64,000 bases of DNA, from the NCBI GenBank assembly GCA_008694505.1, contig VZDJ01000049.1, positions 4,245,932-4,309,931 of the forward strand, in the 5' to 3' direction. Shown one piece after another: positions 48,698 to 59,937 of the stretch (its first letter is position 1; the number at the start of each line of letters is the position of its first letter). Source of the stretch: Cyanoderma ruficeps (Eukaryota > Chordata > Aves > Passeriformes > Timaliidae). A program made the position numbers and the translations under genes. Below the pieces are notes generated by a model. It was not told the DNA's origin. It was given only the letters and a program-made list of their open reading frames with translations, and ran no database searches.

Positions 48698-51111
48698 ATG
48701 GAGCTTTTCTGAGAAACTAAAGGCAAAAAGATGCTTCCTATGATACACAGAAGCCACAACACTGATTCCTAACCCTTTGTCCAAAAAGATAGGGCTTGCC
48801 CACACAGCAGGGGAATAAATCCCCTCAGGCTGTTCTCTGACACATCACCTTCATCCTGAGAGCTTTGTTGGCTGTGTCATGCATGCACCAGAGTGGACTG
48901 GTGTAGGCACTGGCTGCTGACAGTGAAAGCCCACAGGAAGCCCTGACAGACAGACAGACAGCAGTGTCTTCTCCCACAGATTGCTGAGATGTAAATTACT
49001 AAGGCTAAAGGCCAAAATTTTCTCTTTTTCCATCATGAAACCAAGTACACTGTGATATTCTTTATCCCTAAGAAAGAGAGCAAAGAAGTCAGCACTGCCG
49101 GGTTTGTGTGTGCTGAGCGTGGGAGTGCAGTGCTTCAACATCTCCCCTTTCACAGGGATGTGGAAATACAAGACTTGTGTCTCCCATTACCACCCAGAGC
49201 AGGTTGAGCTTGGAACATCCACCCCTGTCCTCACCACAACATCCCATGTCCTCTTTCTTCCTGGGATGGGATGCTACAAGACCAAGAAACGCAAGACTTC
49301 AAAGTAAGTAAAATTATCACAGGTCACAGCCTGTTAAATGACACTTCAGAAAGCCAGGTGTTGAAGGAGGTGGTGGAACACAGTGGGTAGGTCAACCTGA
49401 CCCAGAGCACGACAATCTGCCCAAACCCATTTCCTGAGAATCATCTTCCTTCCTTCCCTTTATACCAGTCACTATCATTTTGTTTTCTTTATATCTTTCA
49501 TCCTCACCCCTTGATCTCTGCTCCATATTCTGGCTCTTATTTTGAAATATGTCCTTTGATACCACAAGTCCCAAATCAGGGGAAACCTGGCCAGAATGTA
49601 CAACTCATAGAGGAAAAACAGTCTAATAACAGGTCATTTCTGAAAGGCTCTGTGGAAACAGCAACACACTCTGCACCTCCAGACCTGATTTAGCAGACTG
49701 GTAGCAAAGGCCACGCTGGTTCCACCAGGATTTGAGAGACCCCTGAGCTGTCCCCAGTTTTCTCACGTATGGAAAATGCTGAGATCCAAATTCTTAGTTC
49801 CCAGGATTAGTTTCCAGCTTGTTCAGTGCTCTTTCCAGAGCTACAGGCAACAACATGAACAGGGATATAAACTTGGATCATTTAACCTACATATTCCAGG
49901 CATGAAACCTGTGGAGACTGTTTACATCGCTGTAATTACTTTCATACAGGTTGTTAAAGTCAGACTCATTAGCTTAGGTTACAGTGACCTATACAACACG
50001 CTTAAAACCCATTTATCCTATTAAAGGGATTTAAAACTCACCTCCTTTCATGAGATGTCAGTGATTCTTGATTTATGGTTTGGTCACGCTTTAAAAGTAA
50101 AAAGCAATTACCTCCCTTGCTATGGTAAAAGCCCACTGCCTCAAGGTTGCCAGAACTCATCTATAATTGAAGAGCAACAGCTCTGATGTTCAGCTTGACT
50201 GACAAAAGCATTGGCTATAGAAATCCTGCCTCGATGGTGTCTGCATTCAGGGAGCCCTGCACCAGCTGACAAATTCTGTCAGCAGCCATTGCACCCCAGG
50301 ACACATCTGTGCAGGGTAATGTATTGCAGTAGCAACACTTTCCATTTATGTATCCTCAGACTTTTGGGAGAAAAAATAAAAAATAAAAAATTCCCCACCC
50401 AATTTCCTCACAAGTGCCAAGATTTTTTGTTTGAACCCTTTTCCTTTGAAGCCTGCATGAATTGGATTCCAAATTAATTTCTCTGAGCGTTCCTAGAAAT
50501 ATGATGACTCTCTGATGCACAGTGCCCTTGGGGGTTGCATCATTTTAGGAATCCAGTTGACTTTTAAAACACAGACATAAACAGGGTAAAACAGACAACA
50601 CTGTGACCCAGAAAAGATTCCCTGAATCAGTCTCTTTAAGAAAAATGTCAAAATTCACACATTTGTCCCAAACATGCTGCAAGTATAATTGGTGCCCAGA
50701 TGGGGGCTGATGCCTTCATGTAGACTCTCATGTGGGCTCTTGGCTTCAATGAAATGAAAATGTGACCCATTTTGGTTGTACCTCTGCAATGCTTTGCCCA
50801 GGTGAGTAAATTTGCAGCAAAACCAGAGTGTTTTGACATCACTGAGACCTGAAAGTTCCCTGGAAGCATCCTCTTGAAACAAAGCATACATACAAAAATT
50901 CTAAAAACTTTTCATATACATATACAAAAAACTCCTCTCACAACATGTCAGAGGAACATGGAAATTATTCCCTCTTTTCTGAAGATAGCAGGGACTCAAA
51001 CCAGCAAAATCTGAAATACTTTAGTTTAGAAATAATTACGTTTCTCTTCATGCTCATTAAATTAGACCAAGTGACTACTACGTTTCTCCCTATTGCTGTT
51101 TTTAGCCCCTC

Positions 51112-51145
51112 AAAAATGGGTCTGAAACCTGAAAAATGGGTCTGA
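51112..51145. repeat. 20-base direct duplication
   Basis: AAAAATGGGTCTGA occurs twice, 20 bases apart, with AACCTG between. It looks like a small local tandem duplication. Confidence 0.6.
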
Positions 51146-52845
51146 CCAACCTCCTACAGAGCTTGGAAGCAGGTTTAGGATGAATCCTTGTCCCTGCATG
51201 AGTCCATAACACTCAGTGACCTGAGCTCCTCATTCTCCTACACCACCTCTTCGATCCAACCCAAACCCTCCTGTCAGAGCTCTCGTTTGAGCACATTTTA
51301 AATTTTCTAAGCCATTTTCCTCACCTCCAGCCACATGGCAGTCCCACACATCAACCCTCCATGAAATGCAGGGTTGATCCTTTGGCCACCAAAACTTCCC
51401 TGCCACAGCCAGTGACACAACCACAAAAACACACAATATTTTACCCATCTTCCCCAACCTGCAACAATGCAGGCATATATCAAGCAGGGTTGTCATCAGG
51501 GGCCCCATAAAGAGGGGAAATGGAGCCAGAATTAAAAAAAAAAGTAATAAAAACAAATTGCTTTGTAACTCATCTTCTGTCTCCCCAAAGCTGCATATCT
51601 TCAAATCTGTTCCTCGTGTGAAGGGAGAATGTGGGGCAGCCAGAGCAGGAGAGTGGGACCCCCGGACACCAGCCAGGGAATTCCTTTGTAAAAAGCATCC
51701 AACAGCATTTACTTCTTGGTCACAAACTTCATTCCAGAGGCTGGATCAGAGGGATGTGTATAAAACACACTCTTTAATCATGATTTCTAGAGTTTATAAC
51801 CCCTTTTTACTCTATACACACATGTTTGTAATATACACACACTTGATTACTGTGGGGCATTAAGTGGTCTTCTAGACAATTATTCATCATCCTTTTTTAG
51901 GGCCACAGCCAATTTCCTCAGTTTCTCAGATGCTTTTCCTCACACCATGTGCGTTTTTTAAAAAAATCTTATCTTTGAAAATAAGCCCAAATCATGATAA
52001 TTAGTTTGGGGTTTTTAATACAACAGTTTCCACTGCTAGAACTCAACATCCTTTCTTCCTACACCCCACATATCTTTGTATCAGATCAGTCTTTATGGCA
52101 AGTAAAGGACCACAATACCCAGACATTTGTCCTGGAGAGCATGAGCCAGTGTCAGCACTAACATCCCATGGCCTTGTTGGCCACAAACACCTACAATTTA
52201 TCCTGCAGTTCTGCCACTCTCACACTTGGGATTATTTGCAATGCAAGCCATTAGCAAAATAAATTTCCTTCTAATACTACAGCCCATTAAGCGACACATA
52301 ATTCAATAATGTGTTACAACAGAATTATCTTTAAAACACAAAATAAGATCCCTGTAGGAACAAAACAATAACAATCTTTGATATCGCAATTATTAGAGGC
52401 CTGCTAAAGTATCTTTGTAGTGAGATGAAGAAACATAAAATGACTATTTAGAACAGAAATTTCCTGGGAAATAAAAGTTTTAAAAAAAATAAAATGAAGC
52501 CAAAACTTCCAAGTAAATGCCTAATTTAGTATGTCTGCAATGTGCAAGATAATATACCTATTAGGAAAGTCAAGAGGAGAAAAAAAGATTACAGTTTATA
52601 ACCACAGCCAAATAACAAAGCAACAATTAAAGATTGTTAGGGAGATTGCTAGGCAAAGCAGCTGACTGACTGCAAAGACAAATTTCAGTTTTCAGTGTGC
52701 CCGAGGGCAAAATTCCTGCAGAATTTACACCGAAATTGGGCGTGAAGGGAAAAACAGCCACCTCCATCCACGATGGAGCTGGAGATCGGCTCCCTGCCAG
52801 CAAACTCCCTCACCCTGGGGGCAGCCAGAACTCACAGGCTGCCAT

Positions 52846-52966
52846 CCAGCACTCACACCCAGCTCCACACTCACCTTTCCCTCCAGCACTCACACCCCAG
52901 CTCCACACTCACCTTTCCCTCCAGCACTCACATCCCAGCTCCACACTCACCTTTCCCTCCAGCTCA
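52846..52966. repeat. Minisatellite, about three copies of a 37-38 bp unit
   Basis: The unit runs CACTCACA(C/T)CCCAGCTCC then ACACTCACCTTTCCCTCCAG. Three near-identical copies lie head to tail, the first one base shorter, and a fourth is cut off at the AGCTCACA on the right. The Pro/Ser/His-rich open frames across it are artefacts. Confidence 0.92.
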
Positions 52967-53849
52967 CAAGCTGCCTTTGAGCCCACGGGGGTCAGATCCT
53001 GCCCAAAACAGGGCATCAACTGCCACTTGTCCCTCTACCCTGGAAAACCTCCCCAACCCCTTTCCCCTCAGTGCTCTCCTGCTGTAGGAGCAAAGGAGGG
53101 GATGTAGCACTGATCTCCAAAGAAACAAAGAGTCACAACCACCTGGTTACTAAATATTATCGGGTTTTATTACATGTTTTTGCTGACACATAAAAAAAAT
53201 TGGGGAAATAGATAAAGGAAGAAATTGGAAGAGTGAGAGAGAGAGGAACAGTCTCAGATTTCCTGAGTTCAAAACATTGAGTACACTTCCTCCAAGGAAA
53301 GTAAAAGTCTGCAACCAAGGCACTGATATAAACCCAGCAGGTGATAAACCTCAATAGCAAAAGCAGTTATTGTGACAAAGTGTAAGGACAGGAGGGTTCC
53401 CCCACTATGGCACAGATTCCAGATGTGGCCTGAGCCCTCTGAGCATCCTCTGAGCATTTACAGCAGCCTTGCACTGATGTAACAGACACAGGACAGTGAT
53501 GGGATACATACCACAGTTGTAAATTAAATAGTGATTTATTCCAGTTGGGTGCAAGAGCACATCACACAAGTAGGATTATGACAGAAGAGTTAGAAGTTGC
53601 TCAGAAAGGAAAGGAAAAAAGTGTGTGTGCATTTAAAGCTCAGAATGTGATCACACTTAGTTTTTCATCACTGGAAAAGAAATGCATCTTGTCAAAGACA
53701 GGACACACGGCCAAACCATGGCACTCAGGGAGATGGGGATGTTAAAATCTTTCAAAATATCACAGCCTTTCAAAGCCCAAGGATGTGACAGACAATGTAA
53801 ACAGGGAACAAGGTAGGAAAAATACAGATGAGATGCCCAACCACTTGCC

Positions 53850-53985
53850 ACTTCACCATCCCTGGATGTGTTTAAAAAAAGACTGGATGTGGCACTTGAT
53901 ACCATGATCTAGTTGAGGTGTTAGGGCTGGGTTGGACTCGATCTTGAAGGTCTCTTCCAACCTACACATTCTGTGATTCTGTGAT
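53850..53985 (+). mobile_element. CR1 LINE 3' end, sense orientation
   Basis: The terminal CR1 block is clear: 'cttcaccatccctggatgtg', 'gactggatgtggcacttgat', 'ggttggactcgatcttgaag', 'gtctcttccaacctacacat' and then TCTGTGATTCTGTGATC. The copy is short and 5'-truncated, and among the least diverged copies in the window. Confidence 0.9.
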
Positions 53986-54229
53986 CAGGAGAAGTGGGAA
54001 AATACATGAATTCTTTGTAAACCCAGACTTGAGTAAGGAATTGTACAAAAAGCAGAAGTGGCATCAGAGTCTACTAACAATTAGATAAGCACAGGCATAT
54101 ACAGGCAATGCACAGGATGACCCAGACAGATCAAATTAGCAGCTGATACACCCACAACCATTATTTTTATTACCACAGGAAGGAAATTGTTTCTCTCTTC
54201 ATAAAGATCTTGATCTGTTTGCATTCATT

Positions 54230-54241
54230 CCCCCCCCCCCC
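54230..54241. repeat. Homopolymer run of 12 C
   Basis: Twelve consecutive C bases occur in otherwise AT-rich sequence. Length may be unreliable if it was read with error-prone chemistry. Confidence 0.85.
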
Positions 54242-54654
54242 AACTAATTCATGTTGCTTATTCTAGCAAAGAGAACACATTACAAACTTTAAAACTACAA
54301 AACCTGGGGGAAAAGGACAATTTCTCAGGTTCAACAGCAACAGAATGAAAACACCAGACCCTGAACATATTAGGCTGATGCTGTAGAGAAAGAGACATGC
54401 ATTACACAGTTTTAAGTCTCTTTAACAATAGGAATACATTTAACTTCTTACAAGATTTAAAGTTGGTGACTCTCTAGGGGGTTTTGTTTTGCTTTAAAAA
54501 AACATGTGCTGCATCTCTCAGTGTGCTGGTGATGCCCTCAGAAGCCAACAGGAACTATATAATTTCATGAGGTGCTTTACACAGAAAGCGGGATACAAAG
54601 ACAACAGGAAAACACTGAAATTCCTCCAAAAAATGCCCCGTCTGGGAATAGCTT

Positions 54655-54660
54655 TTTATT
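54655..54660 (-). terminator. Poly(A) signal AATAAA for HSD17B2
   Basis: A canonical AATAAA reads on the - strand at 54660-54655, about 154 bases past the stop codon, giving a short 3' UTR (54655-54813). Confidence 0.6.
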
Positions 54661-54813
54661 CACGTTTATCCACTGCTTCTCCCAAACATTACTCTTAACA
54701 CAAAGATTTCCCTCTTTGCGAGGCAGTGCCAACGCAACTTAACAAAGACACAATGGAACAGCAGTGTCTGTGCAGAGTTCTTCCCAGCCACCTCACCCAG
54801 TGACAGGAACACC

Positions 54814-55172
54814 TCAGAGGTTCTTGCCTTCATCTCCTGATGTTCTCAGCTCCCTTGGCACGGAGTCAGCCCTCAGCATCTTGCTGATGAAGAAGTCGTA
54901 GAACCAGAGGGGGAAGCAGCAGAAGATGCACAGGGGGATGTAGGCTCCCTTGCCAGGGGTGTAAAGGCCCTGGGGTGTCCTGGCCAGCAGAGCATGCAGG
55001 ACAGCTCCCAGCACGGGGGACAGGTCAGGGGCACAGTGGGAGGGCAGGTGGAGGAGGTAATTCCTCAGCCCCAGGAGATATTCCTCCCCATAGGCCTGCC
55101 TGGTGTCTGCAGGGAGGTTCTCCATCAGCTCCTTCTCCTGTTTGTCCCACTGCTCAGCTGTGCCTTCGATAC
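54814..55172 (-). CDS. HSD17B2: HSD17B2 exon 5 (last coding exon)
   Basis: The acceptor is GTCACTGCAG at 55173 and the stop TGA is at 54816-54814. After the split Gly it encodes [20 protein letters not shown], the [14 protein letters not shown] helix, the conserved [10 protein letters not shown], a hydrophobic stretch and the tail DEGKNL. The first 'Met' of the open frame (MLSCPC...) is intronic. Confidence 0.95.
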
Positions 55173-58100
55173 CTGCAGTGACACAAGGACAGGACAGCAA
55201 GTGGGTTTGGGGCTGGATTTAAAAATAATAAATCTGTAATTAATAGTCAGAGTTGATCTAAAGTGGGTCAGTGACAAACAAACACCATAGCTGGTCAGCA
55301 GCCAGTGCTTTTAGCTGGAACAGGAGGGAAAGCACGAGTACTTTGTGCTACACAAAAACCACAAAGTTCATGCCCCATTTGGCTCCCTTGCTCTACCTAA
55401 AAATGCTCTCTCACAGCCAAACCAGCATTTTTTGCTTCCCCCTCGTTCCCACTTTGCCATTCTGTCCCAATTAATTTTGTGCATGTTTCCAGCCAGTATT
55501 TATTGTAAACAACTGAGGACAGACAGACAAACTAGGATGAACAGGATTCACTTGGCTTGGTCAAGTGCTAAGCTGCCCTTTCACAAGAGATGTTAGAGTT
55601 TCAATGACTAGTTTCCTGAAGGATTAGCCTTCTATTAGGACAGATTTAGAACTGTAATTTAATCTATTTGCCCACCCATCTGCATAATGTAGGAATGAAA
55701 GCAGGGGCTTCTCCAGTGGAATTACTGCCTACCTACCAAAAATTAAGCATGGCAAATAAAGAAAAACCTTTAAATATTTAAATCTCAAATCCCAGGACTC
55801 AGTTTTACTCATAAAGCAGAGAACAGCTCAGCGGGGCCTGAAGGTGAAGCCTCAGGCAGTTTGCACTGACCATGCAAAGCTGTCAGAACCCAGAGCATCA
55901 CACGGCCCCTTCCCGGGAGGGGAAGCACTCAGGGAAGTCGCCTTTTATGAGAAAGACCAGTTTGATTTACATTGACATAAAAAAAATCCTCTGGGCAGGC
56001 ATGGGGTGCAGTGAGGACACGTGCAGCAGGAGATGAGTCTGGAACCTGGACAGGCTCTGCAAAAAGTGCTCATTTGAAGGAGGAGGAGAATTTGGAACAG
56101 AAAGCAGCAGAAGCAAACGGGGGAAGGAGTGGAGAGGAAAGATCAGAGGATATTGACAGCAAGGCAGCAGGATGACAGGTATTGCTGCAGATACTGCCAT
56201 GCAAGACACAGCAGCTCAATAAAGAGAGCTCTGATATTGAGGAAGGGAGGAGTGACAGGGGACCTGAAGCTCCCAGGCAGGACAAGTGAGCCATAACACT
56301 CAAACTGGCCACACAGTGCTGCTCTGTTTGTCAGCTCCAAAAAAGGAGCAAAGCTCAAAGCAAGGACAGCTCTGCCCAGGAGAGGGGAGGCAGGCAGTGT
56401 GCAGAGCTGGAGGGAACACCTCTCACAAAAGACACTGAATTTCATTTCCATAACCCACGTAAAGAACAGGGGGAAAAAAAGTCTTACCCCTGAGAATCAC
56501 TCAGGGCTGTTTGAGACTGCTGAACCACCGGGAAGGAGGAGAGGCACAAAGAACAACCCGAAATGTCAAACACCAACCTGTTCTGAAGCCTGAAGGATGA
56601 ATTGCCATGACTTTAATGCCCCATTTGGAAAGCTCTTGCCTCATTACTCCAGAAAACATGGAGAGAGCTGCTTTGGATGCCCCGTACGCAGCGTACCTCG
56701 GGAGTGGAATGCCTCCTGCAGGAGCAATAGAAACCTGAGAAACCTCGACAGTGGCTCGTCCCAGCCTTTATTTTCATGATTTAGAAGGGAGATTATAGCA
56801 CAACCAAAATTATGCCTCTCTCACTGATGTTAAAGACGAGCCAGTGAGGGAATCATTTCTTGCTAGAGGTTAAAAAAGAGTGAAAGTTGTAAATTAGCAG
56901 TTGCTTACAGCAGTTACACTCAGTAACACCTGGTAAGACACCTTGTAGGGCAGAAAAAAATAAACTGGACTGCATTTAAGGGTAAAAACTGCTGAAAGTT
57001 ATGACTGTTGATCTGAGAAACACGTTTTAGTTCATGTAAATAGTGAAGCAGTAGTTTTATACTCCTGTTCTTGACACTGTAACATAAATTTCAAGCCCCT
57101 ACAATACACCACAGTTAGAACAGGGTAAGTAATCTCAATTCTTGCTTTACAAAGCAAATTTTCTTTCCAGAAAGGCCAGAGAAAATAATGCAAAAGTGGG
57201 GAAAACCTCTGGAGACAAACCAAAGCTGGAATCACACCCCATGAGTGACTGGACTCCCTGAGACTCAGCATACAAGCAGGGCCCTGCCTGCAGTTATATC
57301 CCATCTTTTTCAATCCCAGAAACATTTATTCAGATGGGAAAGCTAAGAGAACACATTCCCAAAAACAAGCTTCCAGTATCTTCCAAATGCAGAGATTTCC
57401 TCTTGTCCTAAAAACTGGCAGACTGTCACTTCATCAGGGCTAGAAAAATACAAACGTGCTTTGATTTGAGCATCTTCCCCTTCAGCCCTCCCACTCCCTC
57501 CACAAGGTTGGTGTTATCACCACACAGGGTTAAGATCCACCACAGGCTGTGCTGGGAACAGAATGGACAATCCTTTCCCTTGAGGCACATCCCTCCTTCT
57601 CTGACCTGTAGGGGCAGCTGGGCACATCCTGCCTCTGCTTCACATGCTGCACATTCATCTCCACATGCTTGAGTATTTTAAAGGAAAATACCTCAGGTAC
57701 AGGGGCATTTTCAGGTAAGCCACCGGTGCTACTGGGTGTTGTACTGGGATGACCAAGGTATCACAGGAGCTGTTTACACAGAGCCATTCCCTTGAAGAAG
57801 TCAGGCCAATTATATGTTAATTATTCTTCTGGATGCATCTGAATAAGCTGCACTGGTTTGAGCCAATTGAATCACATACTTTTCCCTCTGAGATCAGGCT
57901 AACCTGAGCCCAGTTAAATGAGCCCTACACAGACAGGAATAGATTCAGCACAATGAGACCTCAATAACTTCTCCACTAATGTTTTACCAACGGACCCCCA
58001 GACCCTGTGTTAAGAGGAAACTCTTCACCCAAACCAGCCTGTGTGCAACAACATCTCTGCAGACAGCTAGAGTTTAAGCAGGGTCATTACCAGCTCCTGT

Positions 58101-59937
58101 CAGGGCAAACTACTCAGCACAGGGATAAATGCATTTATCCCTTCAAGGCAATTCAGGGGCTCTCACCAGGAATTAAGACATCTGCCCCAAAAGACCCACA
58201 GTGAGAGCTTCACTTGGGTGCACAGAGGAAACAGGGGTCTGGCCTCAGAGCAGCAGCAGAAAGATTCTGACAATTTAGCCCTGATTTCCCAGAGGGTCAG
58301 CAATAAACCATGAGCACAGACATGCAAATACAGAGCATATCTGGGATTATTAAAAGGAAACAGTGCCAGACTGCAGCCACACCCTCAGCATAAGGGGAAC
58401 GCCGGGTAACACCTTCACAAGTTACCCCAACAATGCAGCAGGATTCAGAGGGACTCCAGCTGTGCAGAAGGGCAAAGAAAAATGTGGGCAGCACACGACC
58501 CAGCAAATCCCTAGGAGATCTTTCTTACTCCAAAATACTTTCCAGCAGCATGACCTCCTGCATCTAACAGGTCTCATTTTCAAAGGAGCATTCTTGTGCC
58601 TCAGCTGTTGGCTACCAGATACTGCATTACTCTGTTACATTAGTTCCTACATCTTAGCACCTCAGCTGTCCTCCTAGAATAGAAGGTCATGTTATAAACA
58701 TATGCATATATATGTATATTAGGCAAAATTTATGGGGAAAGAAATGGAAATATGTTAATTTTTAGACAGGTTTTAGATTTTTTTTCATGGAAAAATACCA
58801 CTTCGCTAATAAGTTAGGCTTAAGTATTTCTAAGGTATCCAAAATATTTTTAAAGAAATATAGACACATTGCTCCCAAGTTATCAGCAGATATCACAAAC
58901 TGAGGGGGTCACAGACTTCTGCCTGAACATGTTCTAGAAATACCTGTGATGTACCACTCACCTTTATGGAAGTTCACAAGGTTATTACTCATGGCATCTA
59001 GAACACAAGATCTGAATTTTACTGGGTTTTTTTCTCACAGCATGTTTTTAGCCATATTAAACTCTTGCTTAAAGGCTGCTTTGTGTGAGTAGTGTCCCAA
59101 ACTAAAGGAAAATCTGGATTTATTACCGTAACATTTATTCCCTGGGTGTATTGACAACCCAAACTAACTGACCCCTTCCTTGGCCTTTGCTCCAGGACTT
59201 TATTTGGTGCTTTGGCTCAGCTCACCTGCCATGCTGGACATGTTCACCAGCCTTCCCTGCGATTTCCGCAGCAACGGCAAGAAAGTCTTGGACACCTCCA
59301 CAGCCCCAAAGAAATTCACCTCCATGCAGTGCCTGTAGGTGCTCATGGGGAGCAGCTCCCCATCAGCAGGGAAGCCCAGGATTCCTGCGTTGTTCACCAC
59401 ACCCCAGAGACCTGGGAAGAGGAGAAAGCACAAGGCTGGAACACACCAGGGAAACAACTCTGTAAGGATTATACCCATGAGCTGGATGGTGACTCCAGAC
59501 CGAAACAGAGAGGAGCTGCAGATGCACGTTCCCCACTCCTTGACCAGCCACTACCATCTTCCCACATCCCAGAAAACAGGACATGGATGGAAACGCACTC
59601 AAGACTTTACCCTGGAAATGTCCTACACACCTAAGCCTTGGTGCAGCCAACACTGAGGAGATGCACCTCTTCAGCTGCTACATCAGAACTTCCATTGTAA
59701 AGGGGGGGAGAATAAAAGCTGTACCTGCATTTTGCACCTTCTCTGAGACTGTCAGGTAGGCCTCCTTGACCTGAGTGGTGCTGGTGACATCCAGCTGCAG
59801 GACAGAGAGTCTCTGGGAACAGGAACGCCGCAGCTCCTCAGCTCCAGGGCCATCCTTGTTCAAAACCCCAGCAAACACAACAAAACCCAGGCTGTCCAGG
59901 TATTTAGCCAGTGCATGTCCAATCCCAGTGTCGCTTC
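54814..59937 (-). CDS. HSD17B2: HSD17B2 (17-beta-hydroxysteroid dehydrogenase 2), exons 2-5, 5' partial
   Basis: The coding sequence is complement(join(54814..55172, 56578..56715, 59226..59411, 59725..59937)). It is a short-chain dehydrogenase/reductase. Exon 2 opens with the GSDTGIG part of the TGxxxGxG cofactor motif. NNAG is in exon 3, the catalytic Ser is in NMSSM at the end of exon 3, and YGASK (Tyr and Lys) is in exon 4. The C-terminal PGKGAYIP and FYDFF segments match HSD17B2, as does [15 protein letters not shown]. The enzyme sits in the ER membrane and uses NAD+ to oxidise estradiol and testosterone to estrone and androstenedione. The four exons give about 298 residues; the missing first exon (about 89 residues in human, with the N-terminal membrane segments) lies right of the window. 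Synteny with MPHOSPH6 supports orthology. Confidence 0.95.
55173..56577 (-). other. HSD17B2: HSD17B2 intron 4
   Basis: This is a phase-1 intron with consensus ends. I see no mobile element tail or other gene in it. Confidence 0.85.
56578..56715 (-). CDS. HSD17B2: HSD17B2 exon 4
   Basis: The acceptor is TTGCTCCTGCAG and the donor GTTGGT. The exon is 138 bases, phase 1 at both ends. Its translation runs [20 protein letters not shown], then [20 protein letters not shown] and PSGFRT. It carries the active-site YxxxK. The exon is too short and frame-split to appear as a whole open frame starting with Met. Confidence 0.94.
56716..59225 (-). other. HSD17B2: HSD17B2 intron 3
   Basis: This is a phase-1 intron of about 2.5 kb. 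It contains a short AT microsatellite-like stretch near 58698-58720 (CATATGCATATATATGTATA). No other feature is recognised. Confidence 0.85.
59226..59411 (-). CDS. HSD17B2: HSD17B2 exon 3
   Basis: The acceptor is CTCTTCCCAG and the donor GTGAGC. The exon is 186 bases, phase 1 at both ends. It encodes [20 protein letters not shown], then [20 protein letters not shown], ending with the catalytic-Ser region NMSSMA. Confidence 0.95.
59412..59724 (-). other. HSD17B2: HSD17B2 intron 2
   Basis: This is a short phase-1 intron of 313 bases between the exons for the cofactor-binding and NNAG segments. Open frames on the + strand here are shadows. Confidence 0.88.
59725..59937 (-). CDS. HSD17B2: HSD17B2 exon 2
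   Basis: The acceptor is GATGCTTTCAG and the donor GTACAG. The exon is 213 bases, phase 1 at both ends. It encodes the nucleotide-binding start ([13 protein letters not shown]) and the [15 protein letters not shown] strand-loop. The first codon is split with exon 1 and should be the Gly of the TG motif. The Met codons upstream in the same frame are intronic. Confidence 0.94.

Larger units (their letters stand above)
40331..52840. other. Gene-free interval, part 3
   Basis: No coding exon is supported. The two longest open frames (222 and 198 codons, near 40815-41483 and 45354-45950) overlap other open frames on the same DNA and lack recognisable domains. The region contains one CR1 tail at 48541-48697, a short ATCA repeat near 41995-42014, poly-T near 42806-42824, a CAGA repeat near 48946-48961 and a 20-base tandem at 51112-51145. 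Confidence 0.5.
52967..54654. other. Gene-free interval, part 4 (downstream of HSD17B2)
   Basis: This stretch lies past the 3' end of HSD17B2. It contains one CR1 tail (53850-53985) and a 12-base C run (54230-54241). Nothing else is recognised. Confidence 0.55.

Noticed and set aside
52697..53107. Open frames of 136 and 104 codons rich in Ser, Pro and His
   Set aside because: They are produced by the 37-38 bp minisatellite and its flanks.
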